Assembly (NCBI GenBank): GCA_035564555.1
Contig: DATMTS010000008.1
Span: 1-28,774 of the forward strand
Reading direction: 5' to 3'
Source of the DNA: DATMTS01 sp035564555
GTDB lineage: Bacteria; Actinomycetota; Actinomycetes; Actinomycetales; Microbacteriaceae
DNA: 28,774 bases
Positions within the stretch are counted from its first letter, which is position 1. The number at the start of each line of letters is the position of its first letter. The notes below the pieces were generated by a model, which did no database searches, was not told the origin of the DNA, and saw only the letters and a list, made by a program, of their open reading frames with translations. This document shows positions 1 to 6,807 of this stretch, one piece after another. The position numbers and the translations under genes were made by a program.

Positions 1-1
1 T

Positions 2-319
2 CGCGCGGTGCGGGACGCCGCGGTCGGCGGGGCTCGGCTGATCGTCACGACCGGGGGCACCGGACTCGGACCGCGGGACGTCACGCCGGAGGCGACCGCG
101 CCTCTGCTGCGCATCGCCCTGCCCGGCATCGCCGAACGCATCCGCGCCGCCGGGTCGGTGCCGACCGCAGCGCTCTCCCGCGGGGTCGCGGGAATCGTGG
201 GAGACGCCCTGTTGATCAACCTCGCGGGATCCCCCGGGGCCGTCCGCGACGGCATCCCCGTGGTGCTCGATGTCGCGGAGCACGCTCTCTCTCAGCTCGA
301 CGGCCGGGATCACAGGTGA
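2..319 (+). CDS. Molybdenum cofactor biosynthesis protein MoaB/MogA, C-terminal part (5' end outside window)
   Basis: The frame is open from the first base, so this is the end of a gene that starts upstream; the GTG at 8 is probably internal. About 105 residues remain. They contain TTGGTGLGPRDVTPEAT, the molybdopterin-binding signature of the MoaB/MogA family, which adenylylates molybdopterin before molybdate insertion. The C-terminal part carries a second typical patch, NLAGSPGAVRDG. Its stop overlaps the start of moaE (GTGA), so the two are translationally coupled. I cannot tell MoaB from MogA, or exclude a MoaC-MoaB-type fusion, without the N terminus. Confidence 0.9.
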   Translation, partial: RAVRDAAVGGARLIVTTGGTGLGPRDVTPEATAPLLRIALPGIAERIRAAGSVPTAALSRGVAGIVGDALLINLAGSPGAVRDGIPVVLDVAEHALSQLDGRDHR

Positions 320-750
320 GCGAGCAGGCGGTGGTCTTCGCCCGCATCGTTGATGCGCCGCTCGAGGTGGCGCTGCACGAGAGCGCGGTCGCGCATTCGG
401 CGGCCGGGGCGACGGCGCTGTTCATCGGCACGGTGCGCGATCACGACCCCGACGCCGTGGGCCAGGTGGAACGGCTGGAATACTCGGCGCATCCGGATGC
501 GAGCGCGGTGCTGCAGCGCATCGCCGAAGAGGTCTCCGGCCGTCGAGACGGCGTTCGCGTGGCCGTCAGCCACCGGATCGGTTCGCTGGAGGTCGGTGAC
601 CACGCGCTGATCGCCGCGGTGTCGGCGCCGCATCGCGCCGAGGCCTTCGATGCATGCCGCGACCTCGTCGAACGCGTGAAGCACGAGGTGCCGATCTGGA
701 AGAAGCAGTACGCGGCCGACGGCACGACATCCTGGATCGGCCTCGGCTGA
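316..750 (+). CDS. moaE: Molybdopterin synthase catalytic subunit MoaE
   Basis: The 144-residue product has the usual MoaE length. MoaE is the large subunit of molybdopterin synthase: it binds precursor Z (cPMP) and receives two sulfurs from thiocarboxylated MoaD. Recognisable parts are the N-terminal FIGTVRDHD segment, the central SHRIGSLEVGD segment (S-H-R-x-G), and the C-terminal VPIWKKQY motif, which holds the conserved lysines of the active site. The GTG start overlaps the stop of the upstream moaB/mogA gene by four bases. Its partner moaD is not downstream on this strand but lies just beyond on the opposite strand, in convergent orientation. Confidence 0.95.
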   Translation: MSEQAVVFARIVDAPLEVALHESAVAHSAAGATALFIGTVRDHDPDAVGQVERLEYSAHPDASAVLQRIAEEVSGRRDGVRVAVSHRIGSLEVGDHALIAAVSAPHRAEAFDACRDLVERVKHEVPIWKKQYAADGTTSWIGLG

Positions 751-751
751 C

Positions 752-765
752 GCCGCTCGGGCGGC
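752..765 (+). terminator. Short GC hairpin after moaE
   Basis: GCCGC-TCGG-GCGGC forms a perfect five-base stem with a four-base loop, two bases after the moaE stop and between convergent genes. There is no T-run. Short GC stems are common by chance in DNA this GC-rich, so this is only a weak terminator candidate. Confidence 0.25.
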
Positions 766-838
766 TCGGCGGAGGGCTGTCGCCCGACTCGCTTGTCGAT
801 GGGTCAGGGGCCGACCGCGTCCGGCAGGTCTGCGGCGA

Positions 839-1093
839 TCACCCGCCGGCGAACGGCGGGAGCACGTCGACCGTCGCGTCGGTGGGCACCGGTTCGTCGT
901 CCGCCAGGCGCGCACCGTCCACGAGCACCGCGCAGCGTTGCAGCACCTGCGTGAAGTCGTCGCCGAATCGTTCGGCCAGTTGCTCGCGCAACCCGGCCAG
1001 CGTCGGCGGCGCTCCGTCGGGAGTCGTCGTCAGCGTCACGGTATCCGTGCCCGCGGCTTCCGCGGCCGCGGCGAACAGGCGAACCCGGTTCAT
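839..1093 (-). CDS. moaD: Molybdopterin synthase sulfur carrier subunit MoaD
   Basis: The 84-residue protein begins MNRVRLFAAAAEAAG and has a ubiquitin-like fold pattern. It ends in PPFAGG, and the terminal Gly-Gly is the residue pair adenylylated by MoeB/MoeZ and converted to a thiocarboxylate. The central LREQLAERFG helix and the DEPVPTDATVDVLPP segment are typical of MoaD. The ATG at 1093 was chosen over longer frame extensions because it lies 7 bases after the mobA stop and gives the normal family length. It is the last gene of the minus-strand run and faces moaE. Its likely activator MoeZ is encoded at the head of the same run. Confidence 0.92.
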   Translation of the reverse strand: MNRVRLFAAAAEAAGTDTVTLTTTPDGAPPTLAGLREQLAERFGDDFTQVLQRCAVLVDGARLADDEPVPTDATVDVLPPFAGG

Positions 1094-1100
1094 CGGCGGC

Positions 1101-1985
1101 TCATCCGTTCCAGCCCGCTGCCAGCTCGCGCGCACGGGAGGCCGCGCGTTGGATCGCGTCGGGCGTGCCGCCCTCGCGTGCGGCCGCGAGGCCGACGATG
1201 AACGTGCTGAGCGGGCCGGCGGGCCGGGCCACACCGTGCGCCACGTCCCGCGTCGTGTCCAGCAACAGCGCGATCGGAACCTCGCTCGCATCGATGCCGA
1301 GTGCGGCGCTGAGCGCCGCCACCCAGCGGTCGAGTACCTCCGGGGCGGTCGGCTCCGGCTTGGTGTGATCAGGCATCGTCGTTCCTCTCCGAGTGCCATT
1401 CTCCTCGCCCACGGCGGCGTGGTAGGCACGGATGTCGTCCCAGGTGTCGAGGTCGGCGCTCGCGCCGGCGCCGTCGGGCACCCGAAGCAGTCGCAAACGT
1501 TCCACGAGCCGGCGCATCGATGTGCCGGGCAGCTCGTCGAGCCTGCTCAGCGCGTCGCGCAGGGCGCGCACCCGGTAGCGGCCCGCGAGCCATTGATCGC
1601 GTCCGTGCTCGTCGACGAGCACGACTCCATCGACCTCGTCGGAGACCGGGCCGGTGGAGCGCAGCAGTGCGACAGCCGATGCCGCTCGTGGCAGGTCGCA
1701 GGCGAGCAACAGCATCCATTCGGGGGCATGGTCGCCCAGCGCGGCCAGTCCCGCGCCGATCGCGGCGACCGGTCCGCCGAACGGCGGGTCTTCGCGCACC
1801 AGCAGCACGCCATCGCGCCGAAGCGAGGGCGGTCCCACGGCGACGATCGGGCGACAGTCGCGGGCGGCCTCGAACGCGTGGTCTGCCAGCGTGCGTCCAT
1901 CGACGATGAGCCCGGGTTTGTCCACCCCGCCGAGCCGGGATGCCCGCCCGCCGCCGAGCAGGATGGCCGCCTCGGTGCCAGACAT
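1101..1985 (-). CDS. Molybdenum cofactor guanylyltransferase (MobA-like) fused to a DUF6457 domain
   Basis: The 294-residue protein has two parts. Residues about 1-195 form a MobA-like nucleotidyltransferase: the GTP-binding loop is LLGGGRASRLGGVDKPGL, and LLACDLPR is the metal-binding Asp region. MobA attaches GMP to Moco. Residues about 204-294, starting at an internal Met (MPDHTKPEP), match the small actinobacterial DUF6457 helical domain, whose function is unknown to me. The ATG at 1985 (seven bases after the moaC stop) is preferred to the upstream ATG at 2027, which would overlap moaC by 35 bases. The linker contains a good Shine-Dalgarno and ATG, so DUF6457 may also be made separately. 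Confidence 0.88.
   Translation of the reverse strand: MSGTEAAILLGGGRASRLGGVDKPGLIVDGRTLADHAFEAARDCRPIVAVGPPSLRRDGVLLVREDPPFGGPVAAIGAGLAALGDHAPEWMLLLACDLPRAASAVALLRSTGPVSDEVDGVVLVDEHGRDQWLAGRYRVRALRDALSRLDELPGTSMRRLVERLRLLRVPDGAGASADLDTWDDIRAYHAAVGEENGTRRGTTMPDHTKPEPTAPEVLDRWVAALSAALGIDASEVPIALLLDTTRDVAHGVARPAGPLSTFIVGLAAAREGGTPDAIQRAASRARELAAGWNG
1374..1390 (-). promoter_or_regulatory. Internal ribosome binding site and ATG at the MobA/DUF6457 junction
   Basis: On the minus strand GGAGAGG (1390-1384) is followed by seven bases and an in-frame ATG (1376-1374). This is near-ideal spacing. It sits exactly at the domain boundary inside the fused reading frame. A 91-residue stand-alone DUF6457 protein (1101-1376) could be translated from it. 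Confidence 0.5.
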
Positions 1986-1992
1986 ATCGAGC

Positions 1993-2484
1993 TCAGTCGA
2001 CCCGATGCCAGTCACCGCTCTTGCCACCGGTCTTGTGCAGGAGTTCGACGCGCTCGATCGTCACCGACTTGTCGAGGCCCTTCACCATGTCGACCACGGC
2101 GAGCGCTGCGACGCAAGCGGCGGTCAGCGCCTCCATCTCGACGCCGGTGCGGTCGGCGGAGCGTACCGTGGCGATGATGGCCACGCCCTCGTCGGCGATC
2201 GACACCTCGACGCTCGCCCCGTGCACGCCGATCACGTGTGCGAGCGGCAGCAGGTCGGGTGTGCGCTTGGCCGCCTGGATGCCGGCGATGCGCGCGAGCG
2301 CGAGCACGTCGCCCTTGGGCACGGTGTCATCACGCAGTGCCGCGACGATCCGCGCCGCGCAGCGCACGAACGCGCGTGCCGTCGCGCTGCGCACGGTCGG
2401 CTGCTTCTCGGTCACGTCGACCATGCGCGCGCTGCCGCGCTCGTCGAGGTGGGTGAACGCCATGCGCTCGGGTTGTTCGGGCAT
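1993..2484 (-). CDS. moaC: Cyclic pyranopterin monophosphate synthase MoaC
   Basis: The 163-residue product carries the classic MoaC blocks: KGDVLALARIAGIQAAKRT, then LLPLAHVIGVHG, then DRTGVEMEALTAA. MoaC acts with MoaA to convert GTP-derived 3',8-cH2GTP to cPMP; MoaA is not in this window. The ATG at 2484 was chosen because GGAAGAGGA lies just upstream on the minus strand. A GTG at 2508 would give eight more residues and a GTGA overlap with moeA but lacks a clear Shine-Dalgarno, although coupling to moeA could serve it. A third ATG (2463) is also possible. The gene is followed by mobA after seven bases. Confidence 0.93.
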   Translation of the reverse strand: MPEQPERMAFTHLDERGSARMVDVTEKQPTVRSATARAFVRCAARIVAALRDDTVPKGDVLALARIAGIQAAKRTPDLLPLAHVIGVHGASVEVSIADEGVAIIATVRSADRTGVEMEALTAACVAALAVVDMVKGLDKSVTIERVELLHKTGGKSGDWHRVD

Positions 2485-2504
2485 CCGGGAGTCCTCTTCC
2501 TTCG

Positions 2505-3725
2505 TCACGTGAGCAGCATCACGGTCACCGTGTCACCCGGTTCGACGCGATCGATGTCGGCCGGCACGATGGCGAACGCGTTCGCGGCGGCCAAGGAGCC
2601 GACCAGGTGGGATCCGCTGCCGCCGGCGCTCGCCGGCCACACCAGCTCGTCGTCCACGACGGCGGGCATCACCTGGGTGCGTCCCGCTGCAGTGCGCCAT
2701 CCTTCACCGGCGGTGCGCGTGACCCGCGGCCGGTCGATCTCGCGGTGGCCCATCGCCGTCTTCAGCGCCGGTCTGACGAACATCTCGAATGAAACGGCCA
2801 CGCTGACCGGGTTCCCGGGCAGGCAGAACAGCAGTGTGCCGTCGGAGGCGGTGCCGAATCCCTGGGGTTTGCCGGGCTGCATCGCGATGCGAGTGAAGTC
2901 AACCGTGCCGGTCGTGCTCAGCACGGCTTTGACGACGTCGAACGCTCCGACGCTGACCCCGCCGGAGAGGATGACCGCATCGGCATCGAGGCATGCGGCC
3001 TGCAGCGCCGCGCGCAACGCGTCGTCGTCGTCGTCAACGGTGTGGATCGCGGTGACCTCGGCCCCCGCCTCGCGCACGGCCGCTGCCAGCAGGGTGGAAT
3101 TGGATTCCACGACCTGGCCCCGGCGCGGAATCGTGCCGGGGGGCACCAGTTCGCTGCCGGTGGAGATCACGGCGACCCGCGCCCTGCGCACGACGGAGAG
3201 CACGGGGTGCCCGGCGGATGCCGCGGCGCTCAACTGCAACGGTCCGAGCACTGATCCGGCCGGCACGATCTCGGTGCCGGCGATCGCATCCTCGCCGGCC
3301 CGCCGGATGTGCGCTCCCGCGCGAGGCGGCACGAGCACCGCGATGCTGCTCGGAGCGGCGGGTCCGATGGCGATGCCCAGATCGGTGTCTTCCAACGGCA
3401 CGATCGCATCAGCGTCGCCCGGAACCGGGGCCCCCGTCATGATTCGCGCGGCCTCGCCACTCAGCAGGGGCGGATCAAGAGCCGAGCCCGCGGCCACGTC
3501 GGCAACGAGCCGCAGCACCGAGCCCGGCCGGGCGGCATCCTCGTGGCGCACGGCGTAGCCGTCCATCGCCGAGTTGTCGAAGCCGGGGATCGCAGTGAGG
3601 GCTGCAACCGGCTGCGCCAGCACGCAGCCCAGCGCCTCGGCGAGCGGCACGCGCGTTTCGGGCAGCTGCTGCACTGCGGCGAGCACCCGCGCGCGATGCC
3701 GCTCCAGCGGCACGAGGTCGCTCAT
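2505..3725 (-). CDS. moeA: Molybdopterin molybdenumtransferase MoeA
   Basis: The 406-residue protein has the family's usual length. MoeA inserts molybdate into adenylylated molybdopterin. Visible signatures are the N-terminal IPGFDNSAMDGYAVR segment, the substrate-binding IMTGAPVPGDADAIVPLE segment, VISTGSELVPPG, VILSGGVSVGAFD and the MQPGKPQGFG loop near residues 300-320, with a C-terminal beta-barrel domain IV. The ATG at 3725 overlaps the moeZ stop (ATGA); the same frame is open further upstream but that part is a shadow of moeZ. It is followed by moaC with a four-base overlap or a 20-base gap, depending on the moaC start. Confidence 0.95.
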   Translation of the reverse strand: MSDLVPLERHRARVLAAVQQLPETRVPLAEALGCVLAQPVAALTAIPGFDNSAMDGYAVRHEDAARPGSVLRLVADVAAGSALDPPLLSGEAARIMTGAPVPGDADAIVPLEDTDLGIAIGPAAPSSIAVLVPPRAGAHIRRAGEDAIAGTEIVPAGSVLGPLQLSAAASAGHPVLSVVRRARVAVISTGSELVPPGTIPRRGQVVESNSTLLAAAVREAGAEVTAIHTVDDDDDALRAALQAACLDADAVILSGGVSVGAFDVVKAVLSTTGTVDFTRIAMQPGKPQGFGTASDGTLLFCLPGNPVSVAVSFEMFVRPALKTAMGHREIDRPRVTRTAGEGWRTAAGRTQVMPAVVDDELVWPASAGGSGSHLVGSLAAANAFAIVPADIDRVEPGDTVTVMLLT

Positions 3726-5017
3726 CCGGCGTCTCGCTGCATCGCGTCGCGCTCTCGCCAGGCCGCCATGCCGCCGCGCAGCACCCGGGCTTCGACGCCC
3801 ACCATGGCGAGCATCCGGGCGGCGGTGCGGGCACGCGGGCCTTCCTCGCAGTACAGCACGAGGACGGTGTCGCGTGTGTCGCCTGGGTCGCCTGGGTTGC
3901 GTGGGTCGCCTGGGTCGCTTGCGCGTCCGAAAGCGCCGCCGGCGCTGCTGTCGTCGGCGCTCCGGATGGCCGAGGCATCCCGTAGCAGCACCCCGAGCGG
4001 AACCACCCTGCTGCCCGGAATCGCCCCGGCCTCGTGTTCGGCGGGTTCCCGCACATCGACCAGATCGACACGCTTCGCGGATGCTGTCAGTGCGAGCAAC
4101 TCGTCGACGCTGATATCGCTCGCGCGGGCCGGAACGGCGAGCGCGGCCGTTCCCGACGAAAGTGCCCCGTCCAGCGGGCGCACTCGTCGCAAACGGGCAC
4201 TCTCGGAGGCTCCGGCGGGCCCGGCGGGCCCGGCGGCGGCCGAGGGCCGGCGGGCGCGGATCGTCACCTCGGTGACGCGCGCGCCCAGCGCGTCGAGCAC
4301 GAGCATCCGGCCGATCAGCGGTTCCCCGATGCCGCAGATGAGCTTGATCGCCTCGGTCGCCATCAGGCTTCCGGCCTGTCCGCAGAGCGGCCCGAGCACG
4401 CCGGCGACCGAGCACGAGGGAACCTCGCCTGCAGCCGGAGGCTCGGGGAACACGTCCCGCAGGGTGACGGCCTCGACGCCGGCCGGCGGGCGCGACCAGA
4501 ACACCGAAACCTGGGCGTCGAAGCGCAGCACCGACGCCCACACGACGGGCACACCAAGTCGCGCGCACACGTCGGAGACCAGATAGCGGGTGTCGAAGGT
4601 GTCGGTGCCATCGAGCACGAGGTGGTACCCGGAGAGGATGTCGGCCGCATTGGCCTCCGTCAGCCGCTCCCGGTGCTCGACGACCTCGGTTCGGGGAGCG
4701 AGCGCGTGGATGCCCCGAGCGGCGCTGGCCGTCTTCGGCGCGCCCAGGTCGCCCGTGCCGTGCGCGATCTGCCGCTGCAGGTTGCTCGTGTCGACCAGGT
4801 CGTCGTCGACGATGCCGATCGTGCCCACTCCCGCGGCGGCGAGGTAGAGCGCAACGGGGGAGCCGAGACCTCCCGCGCCGAGCACGCAGACCTTCGCGGC
4901 GGCCAGGCGACGCTGGCCCTCTTCACCGATTTCAGGAAGCCGAAGCTGCCGGGAGGCGCGCTCCGATTCCCCGGCGGCAAGGGCATCCGCGGGGGCGACG
5001 AGCGGCGGCAGGGGCAT
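3722..5017 (-). CDS. MoeZ-type adenylyltransferase/sulfurtransferase (MoeB/ThiF domain plus rhodanese)
   Basis: The 431-residue protein joins two domains. Residues about 20-260 are an E1-like ThiF/MoeB adenylyltransferase with the ATP loop GAGGLGSPVALYLAAAG, the NLQRQI segment and DGTDTFDTRYLV. Cys202 in VPSCSVAGVLG matches the position of the catalytic cysteine in MOCS3/Uba4. The zinc-binding CxxC pairs of E. coli MoeB are absent, as is usual in actinobacterial MoeZ as I recall it. Residues about 310-431 are a rhodanese domain with Cys390 in the YCEEGPRAR loop. The protein would activate the MoaD C terminus and deliver sulfur. A repetitive insert (D/N-P/T-G/R triplets) sits at about 366-384. 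No Shine-Dalgarno is seen; see the promoter at 5024. Confidence 0.92.
   Translation of the reverse strand: MPLPPLVAPADALAAGESERASRQLRLPEIGEEGQRRLAAAKVCVLGAGGLGSPVALYLAAAGVGTIGIVDDDLVDTSNLQRQIAHGTGDLGAPKTASAARGIHALAPRTEVVEHRERLTEANAADILSGYHLVLDGTDTFDTRYLVSDVCARLGVPVVWASVLRFDAQVSVFWSRPPAGVEAVTLRDVFPEPPAAGEVPSCSVAGVLGPLCGQAGSLMATEAIKLICGIGEPLIGRMLVLDALGARVTEVTIRARRPSAAAGPAGPAGASESARLRRVRPLDGALSSGTAALAVPARASDISVDELLALTASAKRVDLVDVREPAEHEAGAIPGSRVVPLGVLLRDASAIRSADDSSAGGAFGRASDPGDPRNPGDPGDTRDTVLVLYCEEGPRARTAARMLAMVGVEARVLRGGMAAWRERDAMQRDAG
3867..3920 (-). repeat. 9-bp tandem repeat inside moeZ (six units)
   Basis: Six consecutive plus-strand units: GTGTCGCGT, GTGTCGCCT, GGGTCGCCT, GGGTTGCGT, GGGTCGCCT and GGGTCGCTT. 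The unit is three codons, so changes in copy number keep the frame. On the minus strand it encodes (D/N)-(P/T)-(G/R) triplets in a loop just before the rhodanese cysteine. Confidence 0.85.
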
Positions 5018-5023
5018 GCATCA

Positions 5024-5029
5024 ACGGTA
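5024..5029 (-). promoter_or_regulatory. -10 element, leaderless moeZ promoter
   Basis: TACCGT (TANNNT type) on the minus strand is followed by exactly six bases and then the moeZ ATG. No Shine-Dalgarno precedes the ATG. This fits a leaderless transcript starting at or next to the start codon. No -35 element is evident. Confidence 0.45.
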
Positions 5030-5071
5030 GCGCGCCGCGACGATTCGCGACGCGCCACCGAGACCGGGCGG

Positions 5072-5497
5072 TCAGTGCCAGTCGGTCGCCCAGCCCTCTG
5101 GGATCAGCGGATGCTCGGCGCGCGCCTTGATCTGCTGCACCGCCCAACTGTTCCCGTCGGGGTCGCTGAAGCCGAAGAACGTTCCGCCGTCCGACGGATC
5201 GAAAACCATCAACTCGCTGCATTCCACCCCGCGCGAGACCAGCTCGGCTCGCGCCCGTTCGGCGTCGGGAACGACGAGCTGCACGCCCTTCAACGAGCCC
5301 GGCGCCATCTCGTTCTGTGCGGGCAACGAGCCGACCACGATCGAGCAACCGGACCCGTGCGGGGTGAGCTGTGCGACGTCCAGGTGTTCGTTGACGGTGT
5401 GGTGGTCCAGATCGAACCCGACCTGATCCCGATAGAACCCGATGGCCCGGTCGATGTCGCTGACCGGAACGATGACGACCTCGAGGGTCCAATTCAT
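5072..5497 (-). CDS. VOC family (glyoxalase/dioxygenase-like) protein
   Basis: The 141-residue protein has the two beta-alpha-beta-beta-beta repeats of the vicinal oxygen chelate fold. The first half is VSDIDRAIGFYRDQVGFDLDHH and the second half holds VVPDAERARAELVSRG and FSDPDGNSWAVQQI. Members bind a metal or act as resistance or enzyme proteins; the substrate cannot be read from the sequence. A good Shine-Dalgarno (AGGAGA) precedes the ATG. It is the third gene of an arsR-SRPBCC-VOC operon, an arrangement often seen in Actinobacteria, with a 23-base gap to the SRPBCC gene. A role in response to a small molecule sensed by the ArsR protein is inferred only from context. Confidence 0.88.
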   Translation of the reverse strand: MNWTLEVVIVPVSDIDRAIGFYRDQVGFDLDHHTVNEHLDVAQLTPHGSGCSIVVGSLPAQNEMAPGSLKGVQLVVPDAERARAELVSRGVECSELMVFDPSDGGTFFGFSDPDGNSWAVQQIKARAEHPLIPEGWATDWH

Positions 5498-5520
5498 TGC
5501 TGTCTCCTGATTCGGCGATA

Positions 5521-5994
5521 TCAGCCGGCGAGCAATTCGTCGAGCTGTTCGTAGCCTTCCACGACGCCGCCCTCCATGCCGCTGGCGAGCATCCCGTCCC
5601 GCGCCTCAAGGCTCGGATACACCGCGTGGACGTGCGTGCGGGTGCGGCCGTCGCCGAGGTCTTCGAGGTCGAGCTTCTCGATGGATGCCACGCCCGGCAC
5701 ACCCTCGAACTCGAAGGTCTGGATGATCTGCGCATTCGTCGTCGCGGAGTGGAACGAGCCGTGGAACGCGTATTCCTCGCCCGACGGAGCGCGGTGGATG
5801 AAGCGGTAATGGCCCCCGGTGCGCACGTCGTACGCATCGATGTCCATCTCGTAGCCGCGCGGGCCGAGCCACTGCTTGACCAGATCGGGCTCGGTGTGGG
5901 CGCGGTAGACGGCCTCGACCGGCGCGTCGAACTCGCGCACGATGTCGATGTACGGCAGGCCTTCCGCTGCCGTGATGGTCGTGGGGTTCGTCAT
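5521..5994 (-). CDS. SRPBCC / AHSA1 (START-like) domain protein
   Basis: The 157-residue protein shows the AHSA1-type SRPBCC pattern: DIVREFDAPVEAVYRAHTEP, then VKQWLGPRGYEMDIDAYDVRTGG, and the C-terminal helix GMEGGVVEGYEQLDELLAG. The fold makes a deep hydrophobic ligand pocket; the ligand is unknown. The ATG at 5994 (MTNPTTI) overlaps the stop of the ArsR gene by four bases (ATGA). The 30-residue upstream extension in the same frame is a shadow of arsR and was dropped. ArsR-SRPBCC pairs of this kind are widespread and the two proteins are probably made together. Confidence 0.9.
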   Translation of the reverse strand: MTNPTTITAAEGLPYIDIVREFDAPVEAVYRAHTEPDLVKQWLGPRGYEMDIDAYDVRTGGHYRFIHRAPSGEEYAFHGSFHSATTNAQIIQTFEFEGVPGVASIEKLDLEDLGDGRTRTHVHAVYPSLEARDGMLASGMEGGVVEGYEQLDELLAG

Positions 5995-6344
5995 GATTCC
6001 TTCTCCTTGTGGATGCTTGTCGCCAATATGTCGTCGAGAGCGCGGAAGCGCTGCTCGTGGATGAGCCGGTAGGTGTCGATCCACGAAGTGAGCGCCTCGA
6101 GCGCGGTGGGGGCCAGATGCACCGGGCGCCGTTGTGCGTCGCGGCTTCGCGTCACCAGACCGGCGTGCTCGAGCACCTGGATGTGCCGGGAGACGGCCTG
6201 AATCGAGATCGCGAAAGGCTCCGCGAGCTCGTTCACCGTCGCCGGCCCCGTGCTCAGCCGAGCGACGATGCGTCGGCGCACCGGATCGGCCAGTGCGGCG
6301 AAGGCCGCGTCGAGCCGATCGTCATCCGGCGGGCTGGCTGCCAT
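5991..6344 (-). CDS. ArsR/SmtB-like winged-helix repressor
   Basis: The 117-residue protein is a helix-turn-helix regulator: FAALADPVRRRIVARLSTGPATVNELAEPFAISIQAVSRHIQVLEHAGLV covers helix 1 through the recognition helix and is the standard ArsR pattern, split here as LADPVRRRIVARLS and QAVSRHIQVLEHAGLV. No cysteine metal-binding motif is present, so it is unlikely to be a metal sensor; it belongs with the ArsR regulators linked to SRPBCC proteins. The Shine-Dalgarno AAGGAG lies seven bases before the ATG. A strong promoter and a palindrome over the expected transcription start lie just upstream, so autorepression of the three-gene operon is likely. Confidence 0.92.
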   Translation of the reverse strand: MAASPPDDDRLDAAFAALADPVRRRIVARLSTGPATVNELAEPFAISIQAVSRHIQVLEHAGLVTRSRDAQRRPVHLAPTALEALTSWIDTYRLIHEQRFRALDDILATSIHKEKES

Positions 6345-6355
6345 CGCTGCTCCTT

Positions 6356-6375
6356 ATTCAACTGAACTGTTGAAT
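6356..6375. promoter_or_regulatory. Palindromic operator of the arsR-SRPBCC-VOC operon
   Basis: ATTCAAC-N6-GTTGAAT is a perfect seven-base inverted repeat. It sits just downstream of the -10 element and covers the expected start site. A further half site GTTGAAT lies at 6415-6421, upstream of the -35 element. This layout is typical of an ArsR autoregulatory operator. Confidence 0.7.
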
Positions 6376-6378
6376 ATG

Positions 6379-6407
6379 AAGATACTCGGGCGCCGGATGC
6401 TTGTCAA
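6379..6407 (-). promoter_or_regulatory. Sigma-70-type promoter of the arsR operon
   Basis: On the minus strand TTGACA (6407-6402) is followed by 17 bases and TATCTT (6384-6379). The -35 is a consensus match and the spacing is ideal. The expected transcript would begin near 6372, within the palindrome. Confidence 0.7.
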
Positions 6408-6534
6408 CCCGTTTGTTGAATACGGTTCGCGGCACAAAGCGGTGGGTGGCACGGCCGAGGCCGGGCGACTCACCGCACCGACGACTTCAATGCCGCCGCA
6501 CGGTCGTCACCGGACGCGTCGAGGAGGATGTGCA

Positions 6535-6693
6535 CTACCTTCTGGCCGACGACCTGCGCACGAAACCGATGACCGCGGTCGCCAGGAACAGGATGATTCC
6601 GAGGACAGCGAGCCAGACGAGGCCCTTGATGACGAAGCCCAGCACGGCGAGCACGAGCCAGATGATGAGCAGAATGATGATCAGTGTCAACAT
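6535..6693 (-). CDS. Small hydrophobic membrane protein (52 aa)
   Basis: The product starts MLTLIIILLIIWLVLAVLG and has two hydrophobic stretches (about residues 2-22 and 24-44) around a single Lys, ending in a basic tail VRRSSARR, which suggests a two-helix hairpin with the tail inside. Short proteins of this type are frequent and unnamed in Microbacteriaceae. The ATG at 6693 was chosen instead of the track-length extension upstream because the 37 extra residues are Arg/Cys-rich and not protein-like. A TAGCCT -10-like hexamer lies seven bases before this ATG, and no Shine-Dalgarno is seen. The function is unknown. Confidence 0.7.
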   Translation of the reverse strand: MLTLIIILLIIWLVLAVLGFVIKGLVWLAVLGIILFLATAVIGFVRRSSARR

Positions 6694-6700
6694 GCCGATC

Positions 6701-6706
6701 AGGCTA
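6701..6706 (-). promoter_or_regulatory. -10 element, possible leaderless promoter of the 52-aa protein
   Basis: TAGCCT on the minus strand, seven bases before the ATG at 6693. It matches TANNNT and the spacing seen at other start codons of this window. No -35 element is evident. Confidence 0.35.
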
Positions 6707-6807
6707 CGCTCAGCCGGCGTCGAGCAGCAGGGCTTGCGCCGTGGCATTCGAGAGCAGTAGGCCCGCCGGCTGCCGGCTCCGCCCTCAACGCTGCCCCGCC
6801 TCAACGA

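Noticed and set aside
654..3558. Plus-strand open frames of 507 and 634 codons across the Moco genes
   Set aside because: Minus-strand moaD, mobA, moaC and moeA are certain from their motifs; the plus frames are Arg/Ala/Ser-rich shadows.
6376..6534. Intergenic space between the arsR promoter and the small membrane protein gene
   Set aside because: Apart from the arsR promoter and one extra half site, no gene or structured element was convincing.
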